A program made the position numbers and the translations under genes. Shown piece by piece: positions 31,013 through 37,982 of a stretch of DNA of 37,982 nt. Location of the stretch: NCBI GenBank assembly GCA_003388545.1, contig QQVI01000299.1:1-37982 (forward strand), given 5' to 3'. The notes beneath the pieces are model-generated. The model was given only the letters and a program-made list of their open reading frames with translations. It was not told the origin of the DNA and did no database searches. The number at the start of each line of letters is the position of its first letter. The first letter of the stretch is position 1. The DNA is from Actinomycetota bacterium (lineage in GTDB: Bacteria > Actinomycetota > Acidimicrobiia > Spongiisociales > ZC4RG35).

Positions 31013-33685
31013 TCAGACGTTCTTGCGCGACGCCACTCTGACGACCTGTCCGACAACCAGAGGTACCAGGCTGGCACCAAGAACCATCAGCCACTGATAA
31101 CCCTCGAGAGCCACCACCTCCATGACGATGCTGAGGGGTGGGATGTACATCAGGGCGAGCAGTAGGAGGCCGGAGACGAGGATGGCCCCCCAGATCCAAG
31201 GGTTGGTCGTGATTTCAGTGCGGATTACGTCGTCTTCCTCGCTCATGTTGAACACGTGCCACAACTGGGCGAAGGCGAGCGTCAGGAAACTCATGGTCGT
31301 CGCCGTGGAGTCATCGAGACCCAGAGACCGAGTCGCCACGAAGAGGACGACCATCACCGGGATCGTGATCAAGACGCCGTAGCCGGCGATACGCGCCCAA
31401 CGAGTGGGAGTAAGCACGCCTTCATCCTGCGGCCTTGGGGGGCGGTTCATGATCGTCTCGTCGCCCGGAGACACCCCGAGAGCCAAAGCGGGGAACACAT
31501 CAGTGACCAGATTGAGGTAGAGAATCTGCAATGGCAGGATCGGCAGGGGGAGGCTGAGAACGGACCCAATCCCAACGACGAGGATCTCGCTCAGGTTGCT
31601 CGACAACAAATACATGACGAACTTGCGAATGTTGTCGAAGATGATCCGGCCCTCACGGATGGCATCAACAATCGACCGAAAGCGGTCGTCCTGCACGACC
31701 ACGTCGGCTGCCTCCTTGGCGACGTCTGTGCCGCGCTCTCCCATTGCCACACCGATGTCCGCCTTCTTCAAGGCCGGGGCGTCATTGACCCCATCTCCGA
31801 TCATCGCCACGCTCTGACCGCGGTTCTGCCTGGCTGTGATGAGGTCGAGCTTCTGCTCGGGGCTGGTTCGGGCGAATACGTGGGTCTCACCCAGGACCTG
31901 CTCATCGACGTCACCAGAAGCCAGGTCGCTTCCCGTCAAGGCCGGGCCGCTCTCGTCGATCGCAAGCTCTGCGGCGATAGCCGACGCAGTTGCGGGCTGG
32001 TCGCCGGTGACCAGAACCACGTCTATCCCGGCGTTATGGCACTCTCGGATGGCGTCTCCAACATCGCTCCGCGGCGGATCGATCAGCCCCACCAGCCCGA
32101 GGAAGGTCATCTCGGCATATGGGTCAGCGTCCCTGTCGTCTACATTGCGCCGCGCCAATGCAAGAACCCGCATCCCGTTCGCTGCGAGCTTCTCGTTTCG
32201 ATCGAGCCAGTCCTCTATTTCCGCAGGCCCAAGTACGTGCTCACCATCCGGCGTGGAGATTCTCGACGAGGCGTGAAGAACGGCTTCGGGGCCTCCTTTG
32301 ACGGCCCAGAAGAAGCCATCGCCGGCACGATGCAGCGTCGCCATGAGTCTGCGACCAGGATCGAAGGGGACCTCATCGACCTCCGGCGTGTCTTCGATGA
32401 GCTCTTGTCGGTGAATCCCCGCTTTGAGCCCGCCCATCAACAACGCTACTTCGGAAGGGTCGCCGGCAGCGTCAGTCTTGGGATTGGCACCCAAGGTTGC
32501 ATTGGTGCACAAGACGGCCATTCGAAGGGCCTCTTCAAGAAGGGCATCCCCGCTCGCATCACCGTCATCTTTCGTCACCTCACCCTCCGTCGTGAAGCCA
32601 CCACCAAACCGGTACTCTGCTCCAGCCATCACAAGTCTCTGGAGCACCATCTCGTTCTCGGTGAGGGTTCCCGTCTTGTCGGTGAGAATGACGCTCACGG
32701 AGCCCAGGGTCTCGACGGCAGCCAGCTTCTCGATCAGGACGTTCCGCTCCGACATGCGTTTCATGCCCCGCGCCAAAGCCACGGTCGCGACGATGGGCAA
32801 GCCCTCGGGGATAGCCGCCACAGCGAGGGCAATCGCCGTCTCGACGGTGGTGCGGAGGTCGCGACCGGAGAGCACACCAAGGGCCACGATTACCAGGGCA
32901 ATACCGAGCGTGAGCCAGAGCAGCTTGTGTCCGAGTCGTCCGAGCTGCTGCTGGAGTGGAGTCTCGGGTTGATCGGCCTCCGCGACGAGTCGCGTGATGC
33001 GGCCTAGCTCGGTCTCCATGCCCGTGGACACGACAACGCCTTCGCCCGAGCCGTTGGTGACGGCCGTACCCTTGTGGAGCATCGGTGGCCTCTCGGCAAG
33101 CACGGCGTGGTGCTCGACCGGTGCAGGGTCCTTGTCTACCGGTGTCGATTCACCGGTGAGGGTGGACTCGTCCACCGCCACATGACCTTCGAGGAGGCGC
33201 AGATCGGCCGTGATCACGTCGCCGCCCTCGAAGACCACGATGTCCCCCGGCACGAGCTCCTCAGCGTCGACCAGTCGCGTCTCACCGGACCGCCGCACCT
33301 TCGTCTCGACTCTGCCGAGCTCGCGTAGCGATTCCATAGACCTGACAGCCCGGACCTCGGTGACAAACCCGATCGCAGCATTGAGCACGATGACGACGGC
33401 CACGGCTGCGGCCTCGGCCAGTTCGCCGAGCAGGAACGAGACGAGCGTCGCAGCCGCGAGCAACGCGATGATCACGCTCTTGAACTGGTCTACGAGTATC
33501 GACCATGCCGACACCTCTTCGGATGCCTGGAGCTGATTGCGCCCGAATCGCTCGAGTCGATCCTCCACGTCGGCCTGGCTGAGACCATCTCTGTTGGATC
33601 CGAGAGTTTCGAGGACGTCGTCAACCCGCTCAGCCCATACCGGATGCTCTGATCCGGGCAGGGTGGCCTCCTCGGCGCTACTCAT
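31013..33685 (-). CDS. cation-transporting P-type ATPase (type II, Ca2+-like)
   Basis: Protein of 890 residues with the full P-type architecture: an N-terminal cation ATPase domain (PVWAERVDDVLETLG, GLSQADVEDRLERFGRNQL), actuator motif TLTGEST, helix M4 motif IPEGLPIVATVAL, phosphorylation site DKTGTLTENE, nucleotide domain, TGDQPATA and the hinge GDGVNDAPALKKADIGVAMG, then the C-terminal membrane helices. PEGLP and the overall layout fit type II pumps, most likely exporting Ca2+ (or Na+/Mn2+). The ATG at 33685 is chosen over a long upstream extension that would run through the neighbouring promoter. It is divergent from the small basic protein gene. Confidence 0.9.
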   Translation of the reverse strand: MSSAEEATLPGSEHPVWAERVDDVLETLGSNRDGLSQADVEDRLERFGRNQLQASEEVSAWSILVDQFKSVIIALLAAATLVSFLLGELAEAAAVAVVIVLNAAIGFVTEVRAVRSMESLRELGRVETKVRRSGETRLVDAEELVPGDIVVFEGGDVITADLRLLEGHVAVDESTLTGESTPVDKDPAPVEHHAVLAERPPMLHKGTAVTNGSGEGVVVSTGMETELGRITRLVAEADQPETPLQQQLGRLGHKLLWLTLGIALVIVALGVLSGRDLRTTVETAIALAVAAIPEGLPIVATVALARGMKRMSERNVLIEKLAAVETLGSVSVILTDKTGTLTENEMVLQRLVMAGAEYRFGGGFTTEGEVTKDDGDASGDALLEEALRMAVLCTNATLGANPKTDAAGDPSEVALLMGGLKAGIHRQELIEDTPEVDEVPFDPGRRLMATLHRAGDGFFWAVKGGPEAVLHASSRISTPDGEHVLGPAEIEDWLDRNEKLAANGMRVLALARRNVDDRDADPYAEMTFLGLVGLIDPPRSDVGDAIRECHNAGIDVVLVTGDQPATASAIAAELAIDESGPALTGSDLASGDVDEQVLGETHVFARTSPEQKLDLITARQNRGQSVAMIGDGVNDAPALKKADIGVAMGERGTDVAKEAADVVVQDDRFRSIVDAIREGRIIFDNIRKFVMYLLSSNLSEILVVGIGSVLSLPLPILPLQILYLNLVTDVFPALALGVSPGDETIMNRPPRPQDEGVLTPTRWARIAGYGVLITIPVMVVLFVATRSLGLDDSTATTMSFLTLAFAQLWHVFNMSEEDDVIRTEITTNPWIWGAILVSGLLLLALMYIPPLSIVMEVVALEGYQWLMVLGASLVPLVVGQVVRVASRKNV

Positions 33686-33715
33686 CGGGCAGCGACCTCG
33701 AGGAGGACTCGGGCC

Positions 33716-33739
33716 GTTTGTGTGAGTTGGAGCGGGGTA
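33716..33739 (+). promoter_or_regulatory. SigB/SigF-like promoter of small basic protein gene
   Basis: GTTT (33716-33719), 15 nt, GGGTA (33735-33739), continuing AAATCG. The predicted start gives a leader of about 19 nt that contains AAAGGAG. Confidence 0.7.
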
Positions 33740-33765
33740 AATCGATTTCGGATGAAAGGAGACAC

Positions 33766-33930
33766 ATGCCGGTGAAGAGAAGTAAAGACAGCAAAGGCCC
33801 CTATTACCAATGGGGCGAGAAGGGCAAGAAGTACCACTACGAGTCGGGAGACGCCGGCTCGCGTCAGAAAGCCAAGGACAAGGCGGTGAAGCAGGGTCAG
33901 GCGGCCCGGGCATCGGGCTACGAAGGCTGA
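33766..33930 (+). CDS. small basic protein, probably nucleic-acid-binding
   Basis: Protein of 54 residues, rich in Lys, Gly and aromatic residues: PYYQWGEKGKKYHYESGD, then SRQKAKDKAVKQGQAARASG. The pattern of a Tyr/Gly-rich half followed by a Lys/Arg/Ala helix is shared by small phage and archaeal basic proteins thought to bind nucleic acid; this is resemblance only. AAAGGAG 5 nt before the ATG and a SigB-like promoter make it a well-supported gene despite its size. It is probably highly expressed in stress. Confidence 0.75.
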   Translation: MPVKRSKDSKGPYYQWGEKGKKYHYESGDAGSRQKAKDKAVKQGQAARASGYEG

Positions 33931-33946
33931 GCTCCCGACAGAGAAC

Positions 33947-33970
33947 GTTTGCTCACGGAGAGTGGGGGTA
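33947..33970 (+). promoter_or_regulatory. SigB/SigF-like promoter of 17M-like stress gene
   Basis: GTTT (33947-33950), 15 nt, GGGTA (33966-33970) with AAG after it. The spacing is identical to the element at 33716-33739, and the leader is about 20 nt. Confidence 0.7.
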
Positions 33971-33998
33971 AAGCCCCTTCAGAGCTCAAAGAAGGGAC

Positions 33999-34574
33999 AT
34001 GATGCGAACAGTTGTTGGTGTATTCACCGAACGCGAGGACGTTGAGGCGGCCATCTCTACGAGCATTGACCGCGGCGTCGACAAAGATGCCATAGGGGTC
34101 ATGTGGGGTGACCGGACGATCGAACAGCCAGATGAAGTGGAAGTCGTCCGCTACGAAGACCACCATGAGGACGCTGCGTCCGAGGCTGGTAAAGGCGCCG
34201 CGGGCGGAGCCATCGGTGGCGCCACGGCTGGAGCCGGCACGATGCTTCTTGCGTCGGCGGGGGTCGCTCTCCTACCTGGAATCGGCGCGCTGCTCGCTGC
34301 AGGAACGGCTGCCGCCACGGCTGCGGCGGCAGGCGCTGGAGCTGTCGGCGGAGGAGTGACGGGTGGCCTGATAGGGCTATTGATCGGTGCGGGTGACGAC
34401 GAAGCCACCAAGGTGACCGAGCAGCAGACTCGCTACCGAGAGGTCCTCGAGAGCAACGGATACCTCGTTTCAGTCGACGTGGATCCAGGAGAAGCCGACG
34501 ACATCGAGCAAGTGATGCGTAGCGCCGGAGCAACAGATGTCACGACCATCGATGCGGTTCAAATGGCCGGCTGA
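33999..34574 (+). CDS. 17M-like general stress protein with Gly/Ala hydrophobic core
   Basis: Protein of 191 residues. An N-terminal general-stress-17M-like unit (RTVVGVFTEREDVEAAISTSIDRGVDKDAIGVM) is followed by a long Gly/Ala-rich hydrophobic region (residues about 65-130), typical of a glycine-zipper or hairpin membrane insertion, and a C-terminal repeat of the small alpha/beta unit (YREVLESNGYLVSVDVDPGEADDIEQVMRSAGA). Such proteins are widespread in stress regulons but their activity is unknown. GAAGGGA lies just before ATG 33999; ATG 34002 follows directly. A strong terminator comes 23 bp after the stop. Confidence 0.8.
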   Translation: MMRTVVGVFTEREDVEAAISTSIDRGVDKDAIGVMWGDRTIEQPDEVEVVRYEDHHEDAASEAGKGAAGGAIGGATAGAGTMLLASAGVALLPGIGALLAAGTAAATAAAAGAGAVGGGVTGGLIGLLIGAGDDEATKVTEQQTRYREVLESNGYLVSVDVDPGEADDIEQVMRSAGATDVTTIDAVQMAG

Positions 34575-34597
34575 GGCGCATCAGTTCAGCAGCAAGA

Positions 34598-34625
34598 GCC
34601 CCGGTGTTCGCACCGGGGCCTTTTG
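34598..34625. terminator. Rho-independent terminator
   Basis: GCCCCGGTG (34598-34606), loop TTCG, CACCGGGGC (34611-34619), then CTTTTG: a perfect 9-bp stem with a UUCG tetraloop and a T-run. It ends the 17M-like gene and lies next to the stop of the convergent DUF6328-like gene. Confidence 0.9.
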
Positions 34626-35126
34626 TCATTCTTCGCCTCTCCAGTGGACCAGTGGTAGGTAGAACCAAGCCCACCCCGCCACACCGGACATGGCGGTTGT
34701 GGCCGCCATAGCCACGGGATCAGAGAAGACGAGCGAAGACACGAGATACACCACAGACGCGATCGAAACTATGAAGAGCACAGTGCCGGCAACTGCAATC
34801 TTCGTTGCCACCATCACGTGACGCATCGTCCGACGACGAATCCCGCTGATGGGAGCCCGGACCCGCTGATGCACGCTCGGCGCTATGAGCAGCACCGATG
34901 ACAGGGCGGCGCTGGAGAACGCAAGGTAGAAGACGACAGTGTTAGAAGTCGATACCTCGGCGAAGGTTGCCTGCAACGGCAGGATAAGCAGGAACGAGAA
35001 CAGAACCATGACACCGGGGATCGTCGTGCGGAGCCCCTCCATCAAGGACCTGAATTGGTCGTCTATCTCCTGGGTCTTGTCGTCGCGAGCGGTGCTGTCG
35101 ACTGATTCGTCCGATTCCGAGTTCAT
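34626..35126 (-). CDS. DUF6328-like membrane protein
   Basis: Protein of 166 residues. A hydrophilic, acidic N-terminus (about 25 residues) is followed by four membrane helices: LRTTIPGVMVLFSFLLILPLQATF, a second at about residues 63-82, a third at about 108-130 and a last at about 138-158. The opening FRSLMEGLRTTIPGVMVLFSFLL resembles DUF6328 proteins, small actinobacterial membrane proteins of unknown function. An upstream GTTG-N15-GGGTA element on the minus strand is a weaker SigB-like promoter back to back with that of the GlsB-like gene. Confidence 0.7.
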   Translation of the reverse strand: MNSESDESVDSTARDDKTQEIDDQFRSLMEGLRTTIPGVMVLFSFLLILPLQATFAEVSTSNTVVFYLAFSSAALSSVLLIAPSVHQRVRAPISGIRRRTMRHVMVATKIAVAGTVLFIVSIASVVYLVSSLVFSDPVAMAATTAMSGVAGWAWFYLPLVHWRGEE

Positions 35127-35163
35127 CTCTTTTGGCCAGCCTTTCGCTGAGAGAGGTGCTCAA

Positions 35164-35187
35164 TACCCTGCTTGATCCTGATCCAAC
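35164..35187 (-). promoter_or_regulatory. SigB/SigF-like promoter of DUF6328-like gene
   Basis: Read on the minus strand: GTTG (35187-35184), 15 nt, GGGTA (35168-35164), then TTGAGC. The -35 has G for the last T. The leader is about 30 nt. It lies back to back with the promoter at 35192-35216. Confidence 0.5.
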
Positions 35188-35191
35188 CATC

Positions 35192-35216
35192 GTTTGGGCC
35201 GAGGCGCACCCGGGTA
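35192..35216 (+). promoter_or_regulatory. SigB/SigF-like promoter of GlsB-like gene
   Basis: GTTT (35192-35195), 16 nt, GGGTA (35212-35216). The predicted start gives a leader of about 20 nt with AAAGGAG before ATG 35245. Confidence 0.7.
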
Positions 35217-35244
35217 GTGACAATTCCTGACGAAAGGAGCAGAT

Positions 35245-35493
35245 ATGGGCTTGCTGATCTGGCTCGCCCTGGGACTTGCTGTCGGCGCGGTTGCGGCATT
35301 CGGCCTTGCCGACACAAAGGGTGACACGGCGAGCACCGTCGCCCTTGCTCTCGTCGGGGCAGCGATTGGGGGCTTCGTCGGCAATGTCATCGTCGACGGC
35401 AGCTTCGAGGGCAATCCGGCAGGAATCACCGGAGCGGTCGTAGGGACCATCGTCACTCTCGCCATCTATCGAGCGGCGGACACCACCATCTGA
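35245..35493 (+). CDS. GlsB/YeaQ-family small membrane protein
   Basis: Protein of 82 residues with three hydrophobic segments separated by short loops (about residues 2-20, 32-50 and 58-75), Gly-rich as in the GlsB/YeaQ/YmgE family. AAAGGAG precedes the ATG. It has a SigB-like promoter and lies directly upstream of the sigma-fusion gene's promoter, which fits the known stress induction of this family. A related copy at 1520-1798 lacks that promoter. Confidence 0.8.
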   Translation: MGLLIWLALGLAVGAVAAFGLADTKGDTASTVALALVGAAIGGFVGNVIVDGSFEGNPAGITGAVVGTIVTLAIYRAADTTI

Positions 35494-35494
35494 G

Positions 35495-35519
35495 GTTTCA
35501 TCCCAGCGACCATCGGGTA
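35495..35519 (+). promoter_or_regulatory. SigB/SigF-like promoter of the sigma-fusion gene
   Basis: GTTT (35495-35498) preceded by GAG, 16 nt, GGGTA (35515-35519) then CAAC. This is a close match to the SigF consensus GGTTT-N15/16-GGGTA and implies autoactivation. The leader is about 93 nt, longer than at the other sites. Confidence 0.7.
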
Positions 35520-35619
35520 CAACGTCTGAGGTCGACCACTCCTCGCTCAAGTGAGGATCCGGGCTCCCTCGGTGGGGGGACCCGCGTTCCCGGTTGACAG
35601 GAGCGAAAGAGGTAGAAAC

Positions 35620-36732
35620 ATGCCGATCACGATGACCAAGCCAATCCGGACCGAGCTGCCTAATGATCCGGAATCTGCGTTCATAGCTCGCCGATTCATC
35701 AGGGAGAACGCGACTCTCGACTCGATGCGCCAAACGGAAGCCGACCTCCTCGTGACGGAGTTGATTGGCAACGTCATTCAACACGCCCCTGATGCGAGAG
35801 AGATCGAACTGACTCTGGAACAAGACCGGGCGGTCGGGTTGAAGGTGACTGTGTCGCATGAGGCAGAGGCCGGCATCGATGGCGCCGGCCAGGGTGTGGG
35901 GCATCTCGTTGCCGAGAGGCTGTCGCGCCGCTGGGGAACTCATTTTGACAACGGCCGGCTGCACGTGTGGTTCGTGCTCCGCACTCCAGGGTCGGTGACC
36001 CTGTCGCCCGACCTGAGCGATCAAGACCTGTTCAATCGTATGTCCGAGGACCCGTCATCGTTCTCTGGAGAGTTGATCCGACGTCATGGGGATCTCGCGG
36101 AGGCCATCTCGAAGCGCTACCGCGGCAAAGGCATAGATGACGAGGACCTGCGCCAGGTTGCCCAGATGGCGCTTCTCAAGGCAATCCAACGATTCGACGA
36201 TTCGTACGGCGACCTTCGCCCCTTCGCGGCGGTGACCATCTCAGGAGAGCTCAAGAAGCTACTGCGCGATCGGGGATGGTCGGTGAGAGTCCCCCGCACG
36301 CTCCAGGAGCGATCGCTCGAAGTGGCACGCGCCACCGAGCAGTTGACCCAACGCCTCAATAGGCCGCCAACCGACGACGAGGTAGCGGATGAGATCGGGA
36401 TCGACGCTGCGGCGGTCGACGAGGCTAGACGGGCCGGGAGGGCTTACTCATCGAGTTCCATTGAGAAGCCAACCGAGCGAACCGGGTTGACTCTCCTCGA
36501 CAGGCTCGAAGACGACGATCTCTCGGAATTCAATCGAGAAGACAAGATCATGATCACCGAGGCGATCAAGACGCTTCCTGTGCGCCAGCAGCAGATTCTT
36601 CGCCTCCGATTCGAAGAAGACATGACTCAAACCGAGATCGGAGACATCCTCGGGATATCACAGATGCATGTCTCCCGCCTTCTCAGCAAGGCGATTGACG
36701 CGCTGCGTGAGAAACTGGATGAAGGCGACTGA
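35620..36732 (+). CDS. fused RsbW-like anti-sigma domain and SigB/SigF-type sigma factor
   Basis: One open frame of 370 residues joins two normally separate and opposing proteins. Residues about 1-125 form an RsbW/SpoIIAB-like HATPase domain with the N-box ELIGNVIQHA and G2-type GQGVGHLVAERLSRRWG, but the G1 box (DxGxG) is lost: VSHEAEA stands where the free protein next door has VADNGP, so ATP binding and kinase activity are doubtful. Residues about 140-365 are a SigB-like sigma: region 2 with LRQVAQMALLKAIQRFD and FAAVTISGELKKLLRDRGWSVRVPR, region 3 with RPPTDDEVADEIG, region 4 with LPVRQQQILRLRF and TQTEIGDILGISQMHVSRLL. AGAGG precedes ATG 35620. Its own SigB-like promoter suggests autoregulation. 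Confidence 0.9.
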   Translation: MPITMTKPIRTELPNDPESAFIARRFIRENATLDSMRQTEADLLVTELIGNVIQHAPDAREIELTLEQDRAVGLKVTVSHEAEAGIDGAGQGVGHLVAERLSRRWGTHFDNGRLHVWFVLRTPGSVTLSPDLSDQDLFNRMSEDPSSFSGELIRRHGDLAEAISKRYRGKGIDDEDLRQVAQMALLKAIQRFDDSYGDLRPFAAVTISGELKKLLRDRGWSVRVPRTLQERSLEVARATEQLTQRLNRPPTDDEVADEIGIDAAAVDEARRAGRAYSSSSIEKPTERTGLTLLDRLEDDDLSEFNREDKIMITEAIKTLPVRQQQILRLRFEEDMTQTEIGDILGISQMHVSRLLSKAIDALREKLDEGD

Positions 36733-36803
36733 GTGCGCTCGCTTTGTGCGATTGGCCCGCACCCATGTTCCTCGTATTCTGAGGATCGGTGGGGATCTGA
36801 GTA

Positions 36804-37181
36804 ATGGGTCTGAGTGACCAAATGGCTGAACTGAGGATGCGACTCGACTCGACCAAGGATGCCCCTCGAATATCGCGTCAGCGCATAGCTGAGATCAAAG
36901 GTGAGCTCGGCCCCCGGTTCGACGACGTCGCCCTCGTCATCTCCGAGCTCGTGAGCAACAGCGTTCGCCACGCGGGCAATGGATCCTTGCTCGTCTCGGT
37001 ACGCTCGGAAGGCGCAAAGATACGCCTGGAAGTCGCAGACAACGGGCCATGCTTCGACACAGACCACCCAAGGGGTGACGGCCTGGGTCTATCCATCGTC
37101 GACAAGCTGGCCGACTCATGGGGAATCGAGCCTGAGGGGATGTGCACGGTTTGGGCCGAACTGGCCCTACCTGATGACTGA
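36804..37181 (+). CDS. RsbW-like anti-sigma factor/serine kinase
   Basis: Protein of 125 residues, a stand-alone HATPase domain. All boxes are present: N-box ELVSNSVRHA, G1 VADNGPCFD and G2 GDGLGLSIVDKLADSWG. RsbW-like proteins bind a SigB-type sigma factor and inactivate it, or phosphorylate a STAS antagonist. It lies 71 bp after the sigma-fusion gene on the same strand, so that sigma (or another) is a likely target; the convergent STAS gene ends 5 bp after it. The ribosome site before ATG 36804 is weak. Confidence 0.85.
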   Translation: MGLSDQMAELRMRLDSTKDAPRISRQRIAEIKGELGPRFDDVALVISELVSNSVRHAGNGSLLVSVRSEGAKIRLEVADNGPCFDTDHPRGDGLGLSIVDKLADSWGIEPEGMCTVWAELALPDD

Positions 37182-37186
37182 AGGCC

Positions 37187-37525
37187 TCAGGTCAGCAACT
37201 CATCAGGAGATGAGACGATTTGAATCGTTGAGTCCACGCCACTCAGGTCGATAAGGCGCGAGATCGGCCCGTTCGTTACGACCAGGGCGAACTTTCGGTC
37301 GGCTTCCCGGAAAGAGCGGTCGGCCATGACAAGGCACCTCAGCCCGGTCGAGTCCATGAAATCAGATGTCCGCAGGTCGACTGCGAGATTTCCACCGTCT
37401 GACTCGAGAACCGATTTGATCTCCTTGTCGAGCTCGTCCACGGTCGCCAGATCGATCTCGCCAGATACGGCGAGCGACGACCAGTCCGGTCCGAAATGGT
37501 TGCGATCGATCGTGAGGCCCCTCAT
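37187..37525 (-). CDS. STAS-domain anti-sigma factor antagonist
   Basis: Protein of 112 residues covering one STAS domain. SSLAVSGEIDLATVDELDKEI is the first strand-helix unit, and LRTSDFMDSTGLRCLVMADRSF carries the conserved DSTGL serine that RsbW-type kinases phosphorylate in RsbV/SpoIIAA antagonists. The unphosphorylated form would release the sigma factor. ATG 37525 is preferred over a longer TTG frame because TACCAT, preceded by TG, ends 7 nt upstream, fitting a leaderless message. Convergent with the RsbW-like gene. Confidence 0.85.
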   Translation of the reverse strand: MRGLTIDRNHFGPDWSSLAVSGEIDLATVDELDKEIKSVLESDGGNLAVDLRTSDFMDSTGLRCLVMADRSFREADRKFALVVTNGPISRLIDLSGVDSTIQIVSSPDELLT

Positions 37526-37579
37526 CGTGTGAATGGTATCACCGTGTTCAGAGTCGGAGCCGGCCGGCTTCAAATCGAT

Positions 37580-37954
37580 TCAGAGTTCGATCGGCGTGAA
37601 GGCCCATTCCCCGAACTTCCAGATGAATCGGCCACCACATTCCCGCATGATTTTGATGGCAGGGGCGGCGTCGCCGTCCTCGATGTCGACCGATACGGCC
37701 ACATTGCCTTCGGCAACCTCACGATCAAGACGATTGAGAATCCGCCTCTCGTCGCCCAGGGCCGAGGCGAGACGCTTCAAGGATGCCCAGATCCCTTCAT
37801 CTCCCTCGGGGTCGAGGTGGTCGCTGGCTTCCTCTCCTTGAAGTACCTCGATCTCGTATCCGGCTGACGCAAGCTGCTCGGCGGCCGCCTTGGCGTCATC
37901 AGGTGATTCGAAGACCGCGACGACGGTATTTTGCAGACTATGGATATCAGTCAT
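37580..37954 (-). CDS. 17M-like general stress protein
   Basis: Protein of 124 residues, acidic. NTVVAVFESPDDAKAAAEQLASAGYEIEVLQGEEA is the general-stress-17M-like opening shared with the protein at 33999; the rest has an acidic helix and a second alpha/beta unit (NVAVSVDIEDGDAAPAIKIMRECGGRFIWKFGEW) without the Gly/Ala membrane region. GGAG lies 7 nt before the ATG. The promoter is cut off by the window end. It is 54 bp upstream of the antagonist gene on the same strand. Confidence 0.75.
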   Translation of the reverse strand: MTDIHSLQNTVVAVFESPDDAKAAAEQLASAGYEIEVLQGEEASDHLDPEGDEGIWASLKRLASALGDERRILNRLDREVAEGNVAVSVDIEDGDAAPAIKIMRECGGRFIWKFGEWAFTPIEL

Positions 37955-37982
37955 TGTTGAACTCCGTCAAAATGGGGCGGCC

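Noticed and set aside
31256-33007. 583-codon open frame on the plus strand inside the P-type ATPase gene
   Set aside because: It is antisense to a gene with all P-type ATPase motifs, is low in hydrophobic structure and has no ribosome site; long antisense frames are expected in GC-rich DNA.
33686-33913. Upstream extension of the P-type ATPase by 76 residues
   Set aside because: It would cross the divergent small basic protein gene and its promoter, and it reads as Pro/Ser-rich non-domain sequence.
34942-36024. 360-codon minus-strand frame across the GlsB-like gene and the start of the sigma fusion
   Set aside because: It overlaps two well-supported genes and three promoters, shows no domain and is Arg/Ser-rich.

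Overview
The window is GC-rich, tightly packed bacterial DNA. Frequent GTG/TTG starts, apparently leaderless genes, a FadR-type GntR regulator, a SigB/SigF-type sigma factor with GTTT-N15/16-GGGTA promoters and the general protein style all point to an actinomycete. Acidimicrobiia is my best guess, but no rRNA is present to confirm it. No CRISPR array, transposase or integrase was seen.

Layout. 1-8.5 kb: the 3' part of an AidB-like acyl-CoA dehydrogenase, small stress or membrane proteins (GlsB-like, metallothionein), a secreted/membrane gene pair, a helix-turn-helix (HTH) protein behind a strong palindrome, alpha-glucan phosphorylase, a discoidin-like lipoprotein and an MFS transporter. 8.5-11.7 kb: a tRNA-Arg 3'-end remnant, a small protein, the antiporter NhaA, a CaCA-family Na+/Ca2+ exchanger and an intact tRNA-Arg(ACG). 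11.8-22.5 kb: a divergent ectoine/hydroxyectoine utilisation locus. The minus arm is GntR regulator, gamma-family PLP enzyme, EutC and EutB. The plus arm is EhuB, EhuC, EhuD, EhuA, ectoine hydrolase DoeA/EutD, a second EutB-like enzyme and an M20 deacetylase. 22.5-29 kb: a lipoprotein, cytochrome bd oxidase CydAB, a MerR/GyrI-type regulator behind a 19-bp-spacer promoter, a PEP-mutase-like enzyme and a DUF885 peptidase. 29-38 kb: a stress block with a coiled-coil protein, a baeRF protein, a peroxiredoxin-fold protein lacking its catalytic Cys, a P-type ATPase, small stress proteins, a protein that fuses an RsbW-like anti-sigma domain to a SigB-like sigma factor, a free RsbW-like kinase and a STAS antagonist.

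How the parts fit. In the ectoine locus, uptake (EhuABCD) feeds ring opening (DoeA) and probable deacetylation (M20 enzyme). EutB/EutC probably handle the hydroxylated form. The usual DoeD/DoeC finishing enzymes are absent here and a cystathionine-lyase-family enzyme takes a place in the operon. Two TGTNNACA elements in the divergent promoter are probable GntR operators.

The second coherent system is a probable general stress regulon. Nine GTTT(G)-N15/16-GGGTA promoters precede the metallothionein, coiled-coil, peroxiredoxin-fold, small basic, 17M-like, DUF6328-like and GlsB-like genes, the sigma-fusion gene itself and a structured intergenic element that may be a small RNA. The fusion of a (degenerate) anti-sigma domain to its sigma factor, with an intact RsbW-like protein and a STAS antagonist next door, is the most unusual protein architecture in the window.
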